A stretch of 64,000 bases of DNA from Brevundimonas pondensis (GCF_017487345.1 NZ_CP062006.1:1060001-1124000), one strand, 5' to 3'; positions 37,819-47,367 are shown, counted from the stretch's first letter. The notes: generated by a model not told the origin, from the letters alone. Translations and numbers: made by a program.

Positions 37819-39990
37819 ATGTTCTTTTCGCCGCGTCTTCCGTCGGTCCGCCGCAACGGCCTTGTCGCCATGTCCGTTTTGCTCGCCGGAACGGCGTTGG
37901 GATCAACCGCCGCCGCCCAGACGGCGCGACAGGCGCAGGGCGAGACGGCGAGCTCGGTTGAGGACGTGGTGGTCACGGCGGCCCGAACCATCCTGCCGGC
38001 CAGCGCCCTGCCGATGACGGTGGAGGTGATCGACCGAAAATCCCTGGCGGAACAGGTCGCCATCAGCGGCTCGGTGATTGATGCGGTTGCGACCCTGTCG
38101 CCGTCCTTTTCGCCGACGCGACAGAAGCTGACCGGTTCGGGCGAGAGCCTGCGCGGCCGCTCGCCGCTTTTCGCCATCAACGGCATTCCGCAGTCGACGC
38201 CGATCCGCGACGGTTCGCGTGACGGCTATACGATCGATCCCTTCTTCGTGGACCGGGTCGAGCTGATCTACGGCTCCAACGCCCTGCAGGGCATCGGCGC
38301 GACCGGCGGCGTGGTCAATCAGGTGACGGTCGGTGCCCCGACCGCGGACGGCCTCAGCGGCCGGATGCTGGCCCAGGTCTCCAGTTCGGGCGGGCCGGAA
38401 GGCGATGGGATCGGCGCCAAGCTAGGCGGTCTGGCCGCCTATCGTCACGGAGACTTCGACGGCGTGTTCGGCGTGGCTTACGACCAGCGCGGCGCCTTCT
38501 ATGACGCGAACGGTCGCCGCGTCGGTGTCGATAACACCCAGGGCGAGGTGCAGGATTCCAAGGCCCTGTCCTTCTTCGGCCGCTTCGGTTGGAACCTGAC
38601 GGACACGGTGAGGCTGGACCTGCTGGCCAACCGCTTCGAACTGAAGGGCGACGGCGACTATGTCCGTGCCCCTGGCGATCGCAGCATCGGCCGTCCGGCC
38701 ACCAGCGAGCGCGGCCAGATCGAGGGCGAGCCCGCCGGCAACCGGGTCGAGACGGTCTCGGCCTCTCTGACCGACAGCGACCTGTGGGGCGGCGACTTCA
38801 GCGCCCAGGTCTTCTTCAACCGCACGCGCGACACCTTCGGCGGCGACCGCTCCGCCACCATGCAGGACGCCAGCATCGCCCCGATCGGCGCCCTGTTCGA
38901 CCAGTCGTCGAACCGCTCGCGCAAGCTGGGCGCGCGGGCCAGCTATGAACGGGCCGTTCCGGGCGTGCCGGGTCTGACCGCGACCCTGGGTCTGGACGCG
39001 ATGAAGGACCGCACCGAACAGCTTCTGATCGCCACCAACCGCGCCTGGGTGCCGCCGACCGAGTTCCAGAGCGTCGCCCCCTTCGTTCAGGCCAACATGC
39101 GCCTGTTCGACGGCAAGGTGCGCCTGGCTGGGGGCGTGCGTCAGGAAAACGTCGAACTGTCGGTCAACGACTTCACCACCCTGGCCTCTTACGGCTCGCG
39201 TCGGGTGACGGGCGGCACGCCCAAGTTCGAGGCCACCCTGGTCAACGGCGGGGTGGTCTATGAGCCGCTGGACGGGGTGCGGGCCTACGCCAGCTATGCC
39301 GAGGGCTACACCGTGCCGGACGTGGGCCGTATCCTGCGTTCGATCAATGTCGATGGCGTCAAGGTCGACAGCTTCCTCGACATCAGTCCGGTGGTTTCGG
39401 ACAATCAGGAAATCGGCCTGGAGGTGAAACGCGGGCCGTTCGAGGCCGGCGCGACCTATTTCTGGTCCTCGTCGGACCTGGGGCAGTTCCTCGTTCGCAA
39501 CCCTGACGGCGTCTATGACGTCCAGAGGCAGGCGGTCGAGATCGAGGGGCTGGAGCTGAACCTGCGCGCCCGCACCCCGATCGAGGGGCTGACGGTCTCG
39601 ACCGGCTATGCTCGCCTGCGCGGTCAGACCGACACCAATGACGACGGTCGGGTGGATCGCGATCTGGACGGGGCCAATATCTCGCCGGACCGGATCAATG
39701 CGGCGGCGGTCTACGCCAACGGACCCCTGTCGGCGCGTCTGCAGGTCCAGGCCTATCTGGCGCGTGATTTCGAGGGCGGCGACGTGCGCAACAATTTCGA
39801 AGGCTACACCGTGGCGGACGCCTACCTGCGCTATGACTTCGCCTTCGGCGGGGTGTCGCTGGCGGTGCAGAACCTCTTCAACGAGGACTATGTGACCTAT
39901 AGCTCCGACACCAGCAATCCGGCCGACAACCTGCGCTACTTCGCCGGTCGGGGCCGTTCCTTCACCCTCGGGTGGGACCGTCGCTTCTGA
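37819..39990 (+). CDS. TonB-dependent siderophore-type receptor
   Basis: 723 residues from ATG 37819 (CCAGGAG upstream). A signal peptide ends AAA-QT. A TonB-box-like stretch (EDVVVTA) precedes the plug domain (DRVELIYGSNALQGIGATGG) and a 22-strand barrel ending in the aromatic GRSFTLGWDRRF. It imports an iron chelate or other large nutrient across the outer membrane. The PepSY protein that follows at once is a common partner for reductive release of iron. Confidence 0.9.
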   Translation: MFFSPRLPSVRRNGLVAMSVLLAGTALGSTAAAQTARQAQGETASSVEDVVVTAARTILPASALPMTVEVIDRKSLAEQVAISGSVIDAVATLSPSFSPTRQKLTGSGESLRGRSPLFAINGIPQSTPIRDGSRDGYTIDPFFVDRVELIYGSNALQGIGATGGVVNQVTVGAPTADGLSGRMLAQVSSSGGPEGDGIGAKLGGLAAYRHGDFDGVFGVAYDQRGAFYDANGRRVGVDNTQGEVQDSKALSFFGRFGWNLTDTVRLDLLANRFELKGDGDYVRAPGDRSIGRPATSERGQIEGEPAGNRVETVSASLTDSDLWGGDFSAQVFFNRTRDTFGGDRSATMQDASIAPIGALFDQSSNRSRKLGARASYERAVPGVPGLTATLGLDAMKDRTEQLLIATNRAWVPPTEFQSVAPFVQANMRLFDGKVRLAGGVRQENVELSVNDFTTLASYGSRRVTGGTPKFEATLVNGGVVYEPLDGVRAYASYAEGYTVPDVGRILRSINVDGVKVDSFLDISPVVSDNQEIGLEVKRGPFEAGATYFWSSSDLGQFLVRNPDGVYDVQRQAVEIEGLELNLRARTPIEGLTVSTGYARLRGQTDTNDDGRVDRDLDGANISPDRINAAAVYANGPLSARLQVQAYLARDFEGGDVRNNFEGYTVADAYLRYDFAFGGVSLAVQNLFNEDYVTYSSDTSNPADNLRYFAGRGRSFTLGWDRRF

Positions 39991-41087
39991 TGCGTCTGGT
40001 TCGACTGGCGCATCGCTGGACCGGGGGGCTGATCGGCCTGCTGCTGTTCGTCCTGGGGCTGACCGGGACGGTCCTGGTGTTTAAGGACGACTGGCTGCGC
40101 CTGGTCGTACCCCACGCCGCAGAGGCGCGGGTTTCGGACCCAAGTGCTATTGGCGCGGCGCTGGATCAGGCGTTCGCGGCGCCGGACCGTCCGCGTTCGG
40201 TCATCCTGGCCTCTGATAGTCTGGGCGTCCTCCGACTGAACTATGAGGACAAGACGCGCGGCGCCTACGCCGCCCAGTCGGGCGCGGTCGTAGCGCGCTG
40301 GGAAAGCCTGTGGGCGCGGCCGGAGCTGTGGCTGTTCGACCTGCACCACTATCTGCTGATCGGCGACACGGGAAAAACCATCGCCGGGATCGCGGGCCTG
40401 GCGGGTCTGGGCTTTGTCGTCACCGGGGTGATCCTGTGGTGGCCCACGCGGCGCACCTTCGTCTTTGCGGTCATGCCGAGGGCGTGGAAGCGCCCAGGGA
40501 TCGTCAAGCATCATCGCGACATGGGCGTGTGGAGCGCGCCGGTCCTGGCCGTCGTCCTGACGACCGGGGCGATCGTGGCCCTATCGCCCCTGTATGACGG
40601 ATTGGCCCAGGCCTTGTCGCCGGGCGCCGACCTGAAGGCGGTCATGGCCCAGCCGGAACATGAAGGGGGGGTGTTGTCCGCCGATCTGGACTGGCCGGCT
40701 ATGATGACGGCGGCCCAGGCCCGCTTCCCTGACGCCGAGGCGCGCATCGTCTCCCTGCCAACCAAACAGGGCGGTCTGATTGGCCTGCGGATGCGGCGGA
40801 CGGCGGAATGGCTGCCCAACGGCCGGACCCAGGTCTGGTTCGATCCCGCCGATGGACGGATTGTCGGAACACGCGACGCCATGGGGCTGCCTCTTGGGCT
40901 GCGGGTCATTAACGCCCAGTACCCGATCCACGCCGCCAAGGTCGGGGGGCTGGCCTATCGACTTGTGGTCGCCGCCTCCGGGTTGGCGCTGACCCTGCTG
41001 GGATCGCTGGCGGTCTTCACCTTCTGGTCCAACCCGAGCGGACTGCCGAAACGGCGACGCCCAAGCCCAAGTGCGCGGCGTGTCTAA
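39990..41087 (+). CDS. PepSY-associated membrane protein (putative iron reductase)
   Basis: 365 residues; ATG shares one base with the receptor stop. Four membrane helices are seen (~12-33, ~135-155, ~185-205, ~330-350), with conserved His in AHRWTG, DLHHYLL, VKHHRDMG and YPIHAAKVGG that could bind heme. This PepSY_TM architecture accompanies siderophore receptors and is thought to reduce ferric iron in the periplasm or inner membrane. The role here is inferred from neighbours. Confidence 0.85.
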   Translation: MRLVRLAHRWTGGLIGLLLFVLGLTGTVLVFKDDWLRLVVPHAAEARVSDPSAIGAALDQAFAAPDRPRSVILASDSLGVLRLNYEDKTRGAYAAQSGAVVARWESLWARPELWLFDLHHYLLIGDTGKTIAGIAGLAGLGFVVTGVILWWPTRRTFVFAVMPRAWKRPGIVKHHRDMGVWSAPVLAVVLTTGAIVALSPLYDGLAQALSPGADLKAVMAQPEHEGGVLSADLDWPAMMTAAQARFPDAEARIVSLPTKQGGLIGLRMRRTAEWLPNGRTQVWFDPADGRIVGTRDAMGLPLGLRVINAQYPIHAAKVGGLAYRLVVAASGLALTLLGSLAVFTFWSNPSGLPKRRRPSPSARRV

Positions 41088-41212
41088 GAGGTTGGGGCGG
41101 GAAGAGGTTCGCCAGACTGACACGGGCAGAGGAGAGGATCCTACGGTGAGGGTCTATCTCGCTCGAAGCGACGGTCCGCCTCCAGGCGTTCAGCCAATGT
41201 CCGCTACTGGCG

Positions 41213-41373
41213 GATACTGTTGAAAAAGTCCGCGAGCCGGCCGTGATCGGCCTTTTCGGCTCGATCTGGAGCCGTCGCGGAAAACTAAGCGATTGATTTC
41301 ATTGGGGCGGAATTTCGGGACCCGCCCGTGGTTTGCGCCGTTTCAGCGGTCGCCGGACTTTTTCAACGGTATC
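41213..41373. mobile_element. 161-bp MITE-like element with 20-bp terminal inverted repeats
   Basis: The left end GATACTGTTGAAAAAGTCCG (41213-41232) and the complement of the right end (41354-41373) match at 19 of 20 bases. The interior is too short for a transposase. GGCG flanks both ends (41209-41212, 41374-41377), a possible 4-base target duplication. The end sequence resembles those of IS5/IS1182-type elements with TTGAAAAAGTCC ends, so it may be mobilised by such a transposase encoded elsewhere. A shrunken IS copy is the alternative. Confidence 0.65.
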
Positions 41374-41820
41374 GGCGCTTTGCCGACCTAGGTGGCGGGC
41401 GACGGACAAAGATCGTCCGAGTGACGGGATGGGGCCCGCGCGGTCGTGGGTTCAGGGAAGCCCGAGAATGGGTGAAGCTCGTGCGAGAATGAGTCGGAGA
41501 CGGATGATGGCGAAGCGGACCGGGCGACTAGCAGGTTTCGAAGTCTATCGCGGCAAGGGCCGGCGCGCGCGTCGCGTGGGCGTCGCCAAGGGGGGGATTC
41601 TGTTCAATCTCTATATGACCTGGCTTCGTCGAGGCGAAGGCGTGGGGGCGAAGCCATCTGGCATGATCAAGCGGAGAGCGGCGCGGCCTCAAGGCCTTTG
41701 AAACACCATGGCGCCACCTGAACAGTCGTGAAAAGGTGGGATTCAGGCATAGAGTTTTTGATGGGTGGTTTGATGGGTGAGGCCCCCGAGTGGGGAAAAG
41801 TTCAATGAAATCAAGGCCGG
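41374..41820. other. 447 bases between the MITE-like element and tRNA-Ser, no certain gene
   Basis: A basic open frame beginning with ATG near 41507 (MAKRTGRLAGFEVYRGKG) runs to 41701 but has no known relatives to my knowledge and only weak upstream purines. Being next to the 3' end of tRNA-Ser, this is where an integrated element's end would be expected, but no copy of the tRNA 3' sequence was found elsewhere in the window. Confidence 0.35.
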
Positions 41821-41910
<90 letters not shown>

Positions 41911-42005
41911 GCGGGGCCGATATTCGCTTGGTCGAGCGAGGGGCTTCTCTAGTCAAAGGCGGCGCGGGCCGCAAGCGATTCTGGCGAAGAAATTCGATAA
42001 AAGTT

Positions 42006-42962
42006 TCAGCGCTGTCCGGGCAGGGTCAGACCGGGGGCGGGACCGCCCAGCGGATCAATGCCGACGAAACGGAACAGCTCGGCTGGGCGACCGCCGGTGT
42101 CGCTGGAAAAGACGCCCGTGGCCTGGACCAGACCGGCGCGTTCGACGCCGCGACGGAAGTTCTGCTTGTGCAATGAAAGCCCGGCCACGGCCTCGGCGGC
42201 GGCCTGCAGCGCCGACAGGGTGAAGGTGTCGGGCGTCAGGTCGAACAGGACCGGGCGGTACTTCAGCTTGGAGCGTAGACGGCCCAGGGCGGTGGCGACG
42301 ATGCGGCGGTGGTCGGAGGCCATCGGCAGGTCGGGCATGGCGGGCGGTGCTGGGCGGTCGTGGTCGCGGGCGGACTCGGCGACCAGACTGGCCTCATAGA
42401 GCAGCTCGTAGCGTTCCAGCACACGTTCTTCGTTCCAGCGCCGCGTTGGCGTCAGGGCGAACAGGGTCTCGGCGCGACCCAGGCGGCGGGCGTCGTCAGC
42501 GGCCCAGGCGCGCAGGGCGGGCTCGAGCGTCTTCATCACCGCGGGCGGGCCGTCGCGCCAGTCCTCCCAGGGGAAGATGTCGAAGACAGGGGTCCAGGCG
42601 GCGTCCAGGCCGGGAGCCTCGGGCGCGTCTGCGGTCAGGGCCAGATAGCCGACCGAGACCTCGCGCGCTCGCTCGGGGCCGGGCGTGGCGCGCGGCGAGG
42701 CGCGGCCCGCGTCGCCGAAGGTGTAGAGCTGTTCGACGAAGCCCAAGGGAAAGCCGGTCTGCTCGGTGACGAAGGCGCGCAGCGCCAGTTCGAAGGTGCG
42801 GTCGCGCGCCGGGTCGAACGGGCCGAAGGGCAGGGCCGGCGCTCCGTCGGCGGCGTGGGTGGTCAGGACCACGGCCTGACCGGCGCGCAGGGCGATGACC
42901 ACAGCCGACAGGCCGATCCGCACGCCTTGCTCGTTGCCCTGGATCGGCCCCCCGTCGCTCAT
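42006..42962 (-). CDS. Nudix-fold transcriptional regulator (NrtR-like)
   Basis: 318 residues. The N-terminal half has the Nudix fold but a broken Nudix box: the REUXEE glutamates are replaced (LRAFVTEQTG), so hydrolysis is unlikely. The C-terminal half has a winged helix (~235-310, SKLKYRPVLFDL, LHKQNFRRGVERAGLV). NrtR proteins sense ADP-ribose and repress NAD-synthesis genes; the target here is not visible. It starts 7 bases after the HD-hydrolase gene ends, likely one transcript. Confidence 0.82.
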   Translation of the reverse strand: MSDGGPIQGNEQGVRIGLSAVVIALRAGQAVVLTTHAADGAPALPFGPFDPARDRTFELALRAFVTEQTGFPLGFVEQLYTFGDAGRASPRATPGPERAREVSVGYLALTADAPEAPGLDAAWTPVFDIFPWEDWRDGPPAVMKTLEPALRAWAADDARRLGRAETLFALTPTRRWNEERVLERYELLYEASLVAESARDHDRPAPPAMPDLPMASDHRRIVATALGRLRSKLKYRPVLFDLTPDTFTLSALQAAAEAVAGLSLHKQNFRRGVERAGLVQATGVFSSDTGGRPAELFRFVGIDPLGGPAPGLTLPGQR

Positions 42963-42969
42963 GCAGCCC

Positions 42970-43677
42970 CTATTCCGTGTGCCAGGCGTCGGCGCCGGGC
43001 AGGATGCCGACAGCTTCGGCCAGAACGCGGTAGCGGTCCAGATAGCGTTGCTGCGCCACCGAGGCGGGCAGGGGGTCGATGATCAGGTCGTATCCGGCGG
43101 GCGGGGCGCCGAAGATCTGCAGCGACTCGCGACGGTTGAAGCCCGCCAACTGGGTCGCCTCGTAAAAGGCGCAGGCGCGATCGGCCTTCTTGATCAGGGT
43201 CTTGATGGTTTGCGGCGTCTTGGGCGGCAGCTGGAAGCGGACGTGGATGGCGGCTTCCAGCCGGGCCTCGAAGTCCTTGTAGCCGGCGCCGAGCGCCGAT
43301 TTGAACGGCGAGATCATGTCGCCGATCACATATTCCGAGGCGTCGTGCAGCAGGGCGGCCAGGCGCCATTTCGGCTCCAGCCCCGGCCGGATGTGGGCGG
43401 CGATCTCTTCGACCACCAGAGAGTGCTGGGCGACCGAGAAGGCGTGCTCGCCGATGGTCTGGCCGTTCCAGCGGGCGACGCGGGCCAGGCCGTGGGCGAT
43501 GTCCTCGATCTCGATGTCGAAGGGCGACGGATCGAGCAGGTCGAGGCGGCGGCCGGACAGCATCCGCTGCCAGGCGCGCGGGGGCTTGGGGGTCTTGGGC
43601 TTGGGCCTGGGAGCCAGATCTTCGTGTTCTTCAGCCAAGTTCGGGGTCCTGCGCATGGGGCAGGTGAGGTGACGCAT
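42970..43677 (-). CDS. HD-domain phosphohydrolase (YfbR-like nucleotidase family)
   Basis: 235 residues. HD motifs: His in EHAFSVAQHS, HD in LLHDASEYVIGD, and Asp in KKADRACAFYEA, together a metal site. The arrangement resembles YfbR-type 5'-deoxynucleotidases, which remove phosphate from dNMPs. The start may be 43677 or 43656; neither has a strong ribosome binding site. Next to an NAD-linked Nudix regulator it may act in nucleotide turnover. Confidence 0.8.
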   Translation of the reverse strand: MRHLTCPMRRTPNLAEEHEDLAPRPKPKTPKPPRAWQRMLSGRRLDLLDPSPFDIEIEDIAHGLARVARWNGQTIGEHAFSVAQHSLVVEEIAAHIRPGLEPKWRLAALLHDASEYVIGDMISPFKSALGAGYKDFEARLEAAIHVRFQLPPKTPQTIKTLIKKADRACAFYEATQLAGFNRRESLQIFGAPPAGYDLIIDPLPASVAQQRYLDRYRVLAEAVGILPGADAWHTE

Positions 43678-43719
43678 CCCGAACGCCCGATCAAGGGCAA
43701 GCGTTGCGATTCGTGGGGG

Positions 43720-44622
43720 TTAATCCCCGACGTTCAGCGTCACCAGGGCCTTGGCGGCCTCGAACACACGGTTTTCGTTACGATCCTTGCCGCGCACGGT
43801 GGCGACGACGATGGGTCCGCCGGACGGGCCGCGCGCCTCATAGCCGACGACGCGCCAGCCGGTGGTCGAGGACTGGTCGGCGGTCATCAGGAAGGTGGCC
43901 CGCACCGCCTCGCCCGGCGTGCTGGTGCGGATGCGGGCGGTGTTGTCGTGGGCGTCGATGCTGACGACCTCATCGGTCGAGCGGACCTTGACCTGACTGT
44001 TCTTGTCATCGGCGCGGATGGTGATGCCGCCGATCTTGATGTTGGCGCGATCGCCGTCGGCGTCGATGTGCATGCCGGGCAGGCGGACCGTGGCCTTGTC
44101 GCCGTGTGCGTCGATGCGCATGCCGGGGGCGCTGATGTGGGCGGAGTCCGCCGCGGCGTCAGCCGCTGCTCCGGCCATGGCTGCGGCCCGCTCTGCGTCG
44201 GCGCCCGCACGTTCAGCCTCGGCTTCGGCCCGGGCGGCGTCGGCTTCGGCGCGAACGGCCTCGGCACGGGCGCGATCCTCATTGGCGCGGGCCTCGGCCA
44301 GGGCTTCTGGCAGGTCGGCGGACAGCCGGTCCTCGAAGGCCTTGAGGGCGTCTCGTGCTGAGCCGCCGTTCAGGGACACCAGGTGCAGGGTGACTTCGGA
44401 CCCCCGCGGGCCGCTGTAGACGCAGGTGTTTCCGTCAGCACGGGCCGATCCCTTGCGCGTCAGCACGCCCTGGGTCTGTGGGCATTGCAGGGCGTCGACG
44501 ACCTTGAGCACGCCCGCCGTATCCTTGCCGGACGAGGTCGAGGTGATGCGCACCGCGCCGCCGTTGTCGCAGGCGGCGGTCATGAGCGCGAGGGCGCAGA
44601 CGGGCCAGAGGAGATGATGCAT
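43720..44622 (-). CDS. Lipoprotein with coiled coil and C-terminal beta-repeat region
   Basis: 300 residues. Signal peptide with lipobox LMTAAC. Residues ~115-150 form an Ala/Glu/Arg coiled coil (RAEAVRAEADAARAEAEAE). Residues ~165-215 show a repeated strand pattern (MRIDAHGDKATVRLPG, MHIDADGDRANIKIGG, ITIRADDKNSQVKV) with alternating charged and hydrophobic residues, suggesting a small beta helix or autotransporter-like sheet. No named family recognised. Confidence 0.7.
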   Translation of the reverse strand: MHHLLWPVCALALMTAACDNGGAVRITSTSSGKDTAGVLKVVDALQCPQTQGVLTRKGSARADGNTCVYSGPRGSEVTLHLVSLNGGSARDALKAFEDRLSADLPEALAEARANEDRARAEAVRAEADAARAEAEAERAGADAERAAAMAGAAADAAADSAHISAPGMRIDAHGDKATVRLPGMHIDADGDRANIKIGGITIRADDKNSQVKVRSTDEVVSIDAHDNTARIRTSTPGEAVRATFLMTADQSSTTGWRVVGYEARGPSGGPIVVATVRGKDRNENRVFEAAKALVTLNVGD

Positions 44623-44713
44623 GGTCGGCTCCTGTTCGGGTCCGATTGTGCGCGCAAGGCGCAGCTATTCCAGTGAAATCGCGGTAATCGACGGCGGCGG
44701 AAGCGCGGCCGTC

Positions 44714-45574
44714 TCAGGAGCCGGGGCGGGCGCCTTCGCGACGGTTCAGGAAGGCCAGCCGCTCGAACAGATGCACGTCCTGCTCGTTCTTCAGCAGGGC
44801 GCCGTGCAGGGGCGGGATCAGCTTGCCTGGCGTCTTTTCGCGCAGGGTTTCCGGCGACACGTCATCGACCAGCAGCAGCTTCAGCCAGTCCAGCAGTTCC
44901 GACGTCGAGGGCTTCTTCTTCAGGCCCGGCGTGTCGCGGATCTCATAGAAGGTCCGCAGAGCCTCGGCCACCAGGCGCGGCTTGATGCCGGGGAAGTGGA
45001 CCTCGACGATGTCCTGCATGGTCTCGGCGTCGGGGAAACGGATGTAGTGAAAGAAGCAGCGGCGCAGGAAGGCGTCCGGCAGTTCCTTTTCGTTGTTCGA
45101 GGTGATGACGACGACGGGGCGGACCTCGGCGCGGATGGTCTCGTCCGTTTCCTGGACGTAGAACTCCATGCGGTCGAGTTCCTGCAGCAGGTCGTTGGGG
45201 AATTCGATGTCGGCCTTGTCGATCTCGTCGATCAGCAGGACGGGGCGGGCGGGGGCGGTGAAGGCCTCCCACAGCTTGCCCTTCTTCAGATAGTTGCGGA
45301 CGTCGTGGACCCGCTCGTCGCCCAGTTGGCTGTCGCGCAGGCGGCTGACGGCGTCGTACTCATAAAGACCATTGTGCGCCTTGGTGGTCGACTTGACGTG
45401 CCAGGTGATTAGGGGCGCATTCAGCGCGCGGGCCAGTTCATAGGCCAGGACCGTCTTGCCGGTGCCCGGCTCGCCCTTGATCAGCAGCGGGCGCTCCAGC
45501 GCCACCGCGGCGTTGACCGCGACCTTCAGGTCGTCGGTGGCGATATAGTTGGACGTGCCTTCGAACCGGCTCAT
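44714..45574 (-). CDS. MoxR/CbbQ-type AAA+ ATPase
   Basis: 286 residues. Walker A GEPGTGKT, Walker B LLIDEIDKAD, sensor 1 ITSNNEKELPD and the arginine finger in AFLRRCFFHYI. MoxR-type ATPases act as chaperones maturing metalloenzymes or von Willebrand-domain partners; the partner (often a CoxE-type vWA gene) would lie next to it in many genomes but is not adjacent here. Confidence 0.9.
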   Translation of the reverse strand: MSRFEGTSNYIATDDLKVAVNAAVALERPLLIKGEPGTGKTVLAYELARALNAPLITWHVKSTTKAHNGLYEYDAVSRLRDSQLGDERVHDVRNYLKKGKLWEAFTAPARPVLLIDEIDKADIEFPNDLLQELDRMEFYVQETDETIRAEVRPVVVITSNNEKELPDAFLRRCFFHYIRFPDAETMQDIVEVHFPGIKPRLVAEALRTFYEIRDTPGLKKKPSTSELLDWLKLLLVDDVSPETLREKTPGKLIPPLHGALLKNEQDVHLFERLAFLNRREGARPGS

Positions 45575-45644
45575 GAAAGACCTGCTCCAAACGGGGGGAG
45601 ATGAGCAGGTAGCTTATCAAGACGCGCCTGAACAGGTTGCCGGG

Positions 45645-45851
45645 TCAGGTGATGCGCTTGGCCGAGACCGGGTCGCTGGCGGGGAAGGTTTCCTCCACAC
45701 CTTCATCGATCAGGGCTTCCTGACGATTTTCCGCTTCCTTTTCCTGATCCTTCAATTGATCGGGCTTGCCGACCTCGCGCACAGCGGGTTTGGCGGGCGG
45801 CGTATTGGGATCGGCGTCTTCCTGGGCCTTGGTCGGGTGACGGTCGCTCAT
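45645..45851 (-). CDS. Small conserved protein with ETFPASDPVS motif
   Basis: 68 residues, hydrophilic, probably disordered in the first half (Pro/Lys/Glu-rich). The end EGVEETFPASDPVSAKRI is a motif I know from many short alphaproteobacterial proteins of unknown function. Its ATGA start overlaps the upstream gene, so the two are coupled. Confidence 0.75.
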   Translation of the reverse strand: MSDRHPTKAQEDADPNTPPAKPAVREVGKPDQLKDQEKEAENRQEALIDEGVEETFPASDPVSAKRIT

Positions 45852-46282
45852 GCTCTCTCCTCGGTGTCGGGGCCGTAGCCCAGGTCCTCGATGTCGTCGT
45901 CGGACAGGCGTTTGGCCTCCCAGTGGGCGGCGCTGGCCTGGGCGCCGCGCTGGTTGCGCATCAGGCCGGCGTAGACCAGCTCGATCTCGTCCGGGCCGGA
46001 GCCGACCTCGCCGTTGGCGTCGGCCTCGCCGATGCGGATCGCATCGACGCCGAGCAGGGCGTCGGCTTCGGCCTCGACGCCGTCCAGGGCCAGATCACGT
46101 TCCAGGTCGAGGTCGTCCTCGTCGAACGCCTCTTCGTCGGCGTCGCCTTCGGTCTGGGTGACGTCCAGAACGTCGTCAGCCTCATCCAGCGACAGTTCGC
46201 CTTCGCCTTCGTCATCGATGTGGGTCTCATCATAGACCTCGGCCTGGTCCTGAGCATCGAAATCGATTTCCGGCCTGCTCAT
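45848..46282 (-). CDS. Acidic hypothetical protein
   Basis: 144 residues from ATG 46282 with a perfect AAGGAGG 6 bases upstream. The first ~85 residues are very rich in Asp and Glu. The C-terminal ~45 (DEIELVYAGLMRNQRGAQAS, SDDDIEDLGYG) look like a conserved helical motif. Function unknown; possibly a binding partner regulated by charge. It leads the two-gene unit with the ETFPASD protein. Confidence 0.72.
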   Translation of the reverse strand: MSRPEIDFDAQDQAEVYDETHIDDEGEGELSLDEADDVLDVTQTEGDADEEAFDEDDLDLERDLALDGVEAEADALLGVDAIRIGEADANGEVGSGPDEIELVYAGLMRNQRGAQASAAHWEAKRLSDDDIEDLGYGPDTEERA

Positions 46283-46457
46283 CTGCGCCTCCTTGCTGAA
46301 AGACCTAACGGCGCAGGCTGGCGCGACGTTCCGATCTTTTGGCGACAGCGGCAGGCGGAGTTTCCCGCATGCTGAGGAGAAGAGATGGTTAACCACGTCG
46401 CTTTACGGTTCCTCAGCCGCCGACCGCTCAGGTTGGGGCGCGCCACGGAGATCCCCT

Positions 46458-46883
46458 TTGCCGCTGAAACTATCGCTCAAGCCCGGCGAGAAATTCGTCC
46501 TGAACGGCGCCGTCGTCCAGAACGGCGACCGGCGCGGCGTTCTGGTCCTGCAGAACAAGGCTAGCGTCCTGCGTGAAAAGGACATCATGCAGCCCGAGGA
46601 CGTGAATACGCCGGCGCGCCGCATCTATTTCCCCGTCATGATGATGTATCTGGACGAGGCTGAGGCGTCGAAATTCTATGACGAATTCGCCCTGCGTCTG
46701 ACCGAGTTCATGGGGGCGATCCGCAACCCGGACATCCTGGCGGAATGTGTCACCTGCTCCAAGCATGTGCTGGCGCGGCAGTACTACAAGGCCCTGATGG
46801 GCGCCCGTAAGATCGTCGATTACGAAGACCAAAGGCTCGGCAATGTCGCTTCAAGCGTACAAGACGGCGGCGACGCGGGCTGA
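46458..46883 (+). CDS. flbT: FlbT, flagellin synthesis regulator
   Basis: 141 residues from TTG 46458 (GGAG upstream), which matches the usual [17 protein letters not shown] start. In Caulobacter FlbT binds flagellin mRNA and lowers its stability until the hook is complete. Motifs [10 protein letters not shown] and [14 protein letters not shown] are intact. It overlaps flaF by 41 bases, so the pair is co-translated. Confidence 0.92.
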   Translation: MPLKLSLKPGEKFVLNGAVVQNGDRRGVLVLQNKASVLREKDIMQPEDVNTPARRIYFPVMMMYLDEAEASKFYDEFALRLTEFMGAIRNPDILAECVTCSKHVLARQYYKALMGARKIVDYEDQRLGNVASSVQDGGDAG

Positions 46884-47205
46884 AGCCCCGCGCGACATGG
46901 AATACCGGCTTTTCGGCCAGGTGACGCGCGCCTTGATGCACGCGGCCACGGTCGACAAGTCGGACATCGCCACCCGGATCGACGCCCTGGACTGGAACCG
47001 GCGGCTGTGGTCGACGCTGGCCACGGCTTGCAGCGAACCGTCCAACACCATGCCGCAAGCCCTGCGGGCGCAGATCATTTCTCTGGACCTCTTCATCAGT
47101 CGTCACAGCTCGGCAGTGATGCGCGGCGAGGACGATTTCGAGACGCTGATCGATATTAATCGCATGATCATGCAGGGGCTGGCCGGTCCGGCGCAGGCGG
47201 CCTGA
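46843..47205 (+). CDS. flaF: FlaF, flagellar biosynthesis regulator
   Basis: 120 residues. The FlaF family pattern is present: [20 protein letters not shown], then [12 protein letters not shown] and [12 protein letters not shown]. FlaF promotes flagellin production or secretion and opposes FlbT. No flagellin gene is in the window, but fliN lies 5 kb away. GCGGCCT/AGGCCGC (47231-47251) forms a hairpin after its stop. Confidence 0.91.
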   Translation: MSLQAYKTAATRAEAPRDMEYRLFGQVTRALMHAATVDKSDIATRIDALDWNRRLWSTLATACSEPSNTMPQALRAQIISLDLFISRHSSAVMRGEDDFETLIDINRMIMQGLAGPAQAA

Positions 47206-47301
47206 TCCGGAGCTGATCACGATGGCGGGAGCGGCCTTTACGACAGGCCGCGACCGGTCCTAGCCTGACCTTCCTGTTCAGCAGTCGAAAGGAGGTGGCC
47301 A

Positions 47302-47367
47302 GTGTCTCATTGTCATCAATCGCGAGCGAAGGCCGCGATCTGGACCTCGCGTGAGGCCCGGGCCTGA
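47302..47367 (+). CDS. 21-codon ORF with strong ribosome binding site, leader-like
   Basis: GTG start at 47302 with AAAGGAGG 6 bases ahead. The peptide begins MSHCHQSRAKAAIW and ends with TGA at 47365-47367. The stop codon lies in the 5' arm of a hairpin (GGCCTGATCC with GGTCAGGCC, 47361-47393), and an intrinsic terminator follows at 47413. This is the layout of a leader peptide or small-RNA gene, but no same-strand gene follows; the next gene reads leftward. It may be a free-standing micro-gene. Confidence 0.5.
   Translation: MSHCHQSRAKAAIWTSREARA

Noticed and set aside
41333..41701. 122-codon frame overlapping the MITE-like right end
   Set aside because: Starts inside the repeat and lacks any recognisable domain; may be a remnant but cannot be supported.
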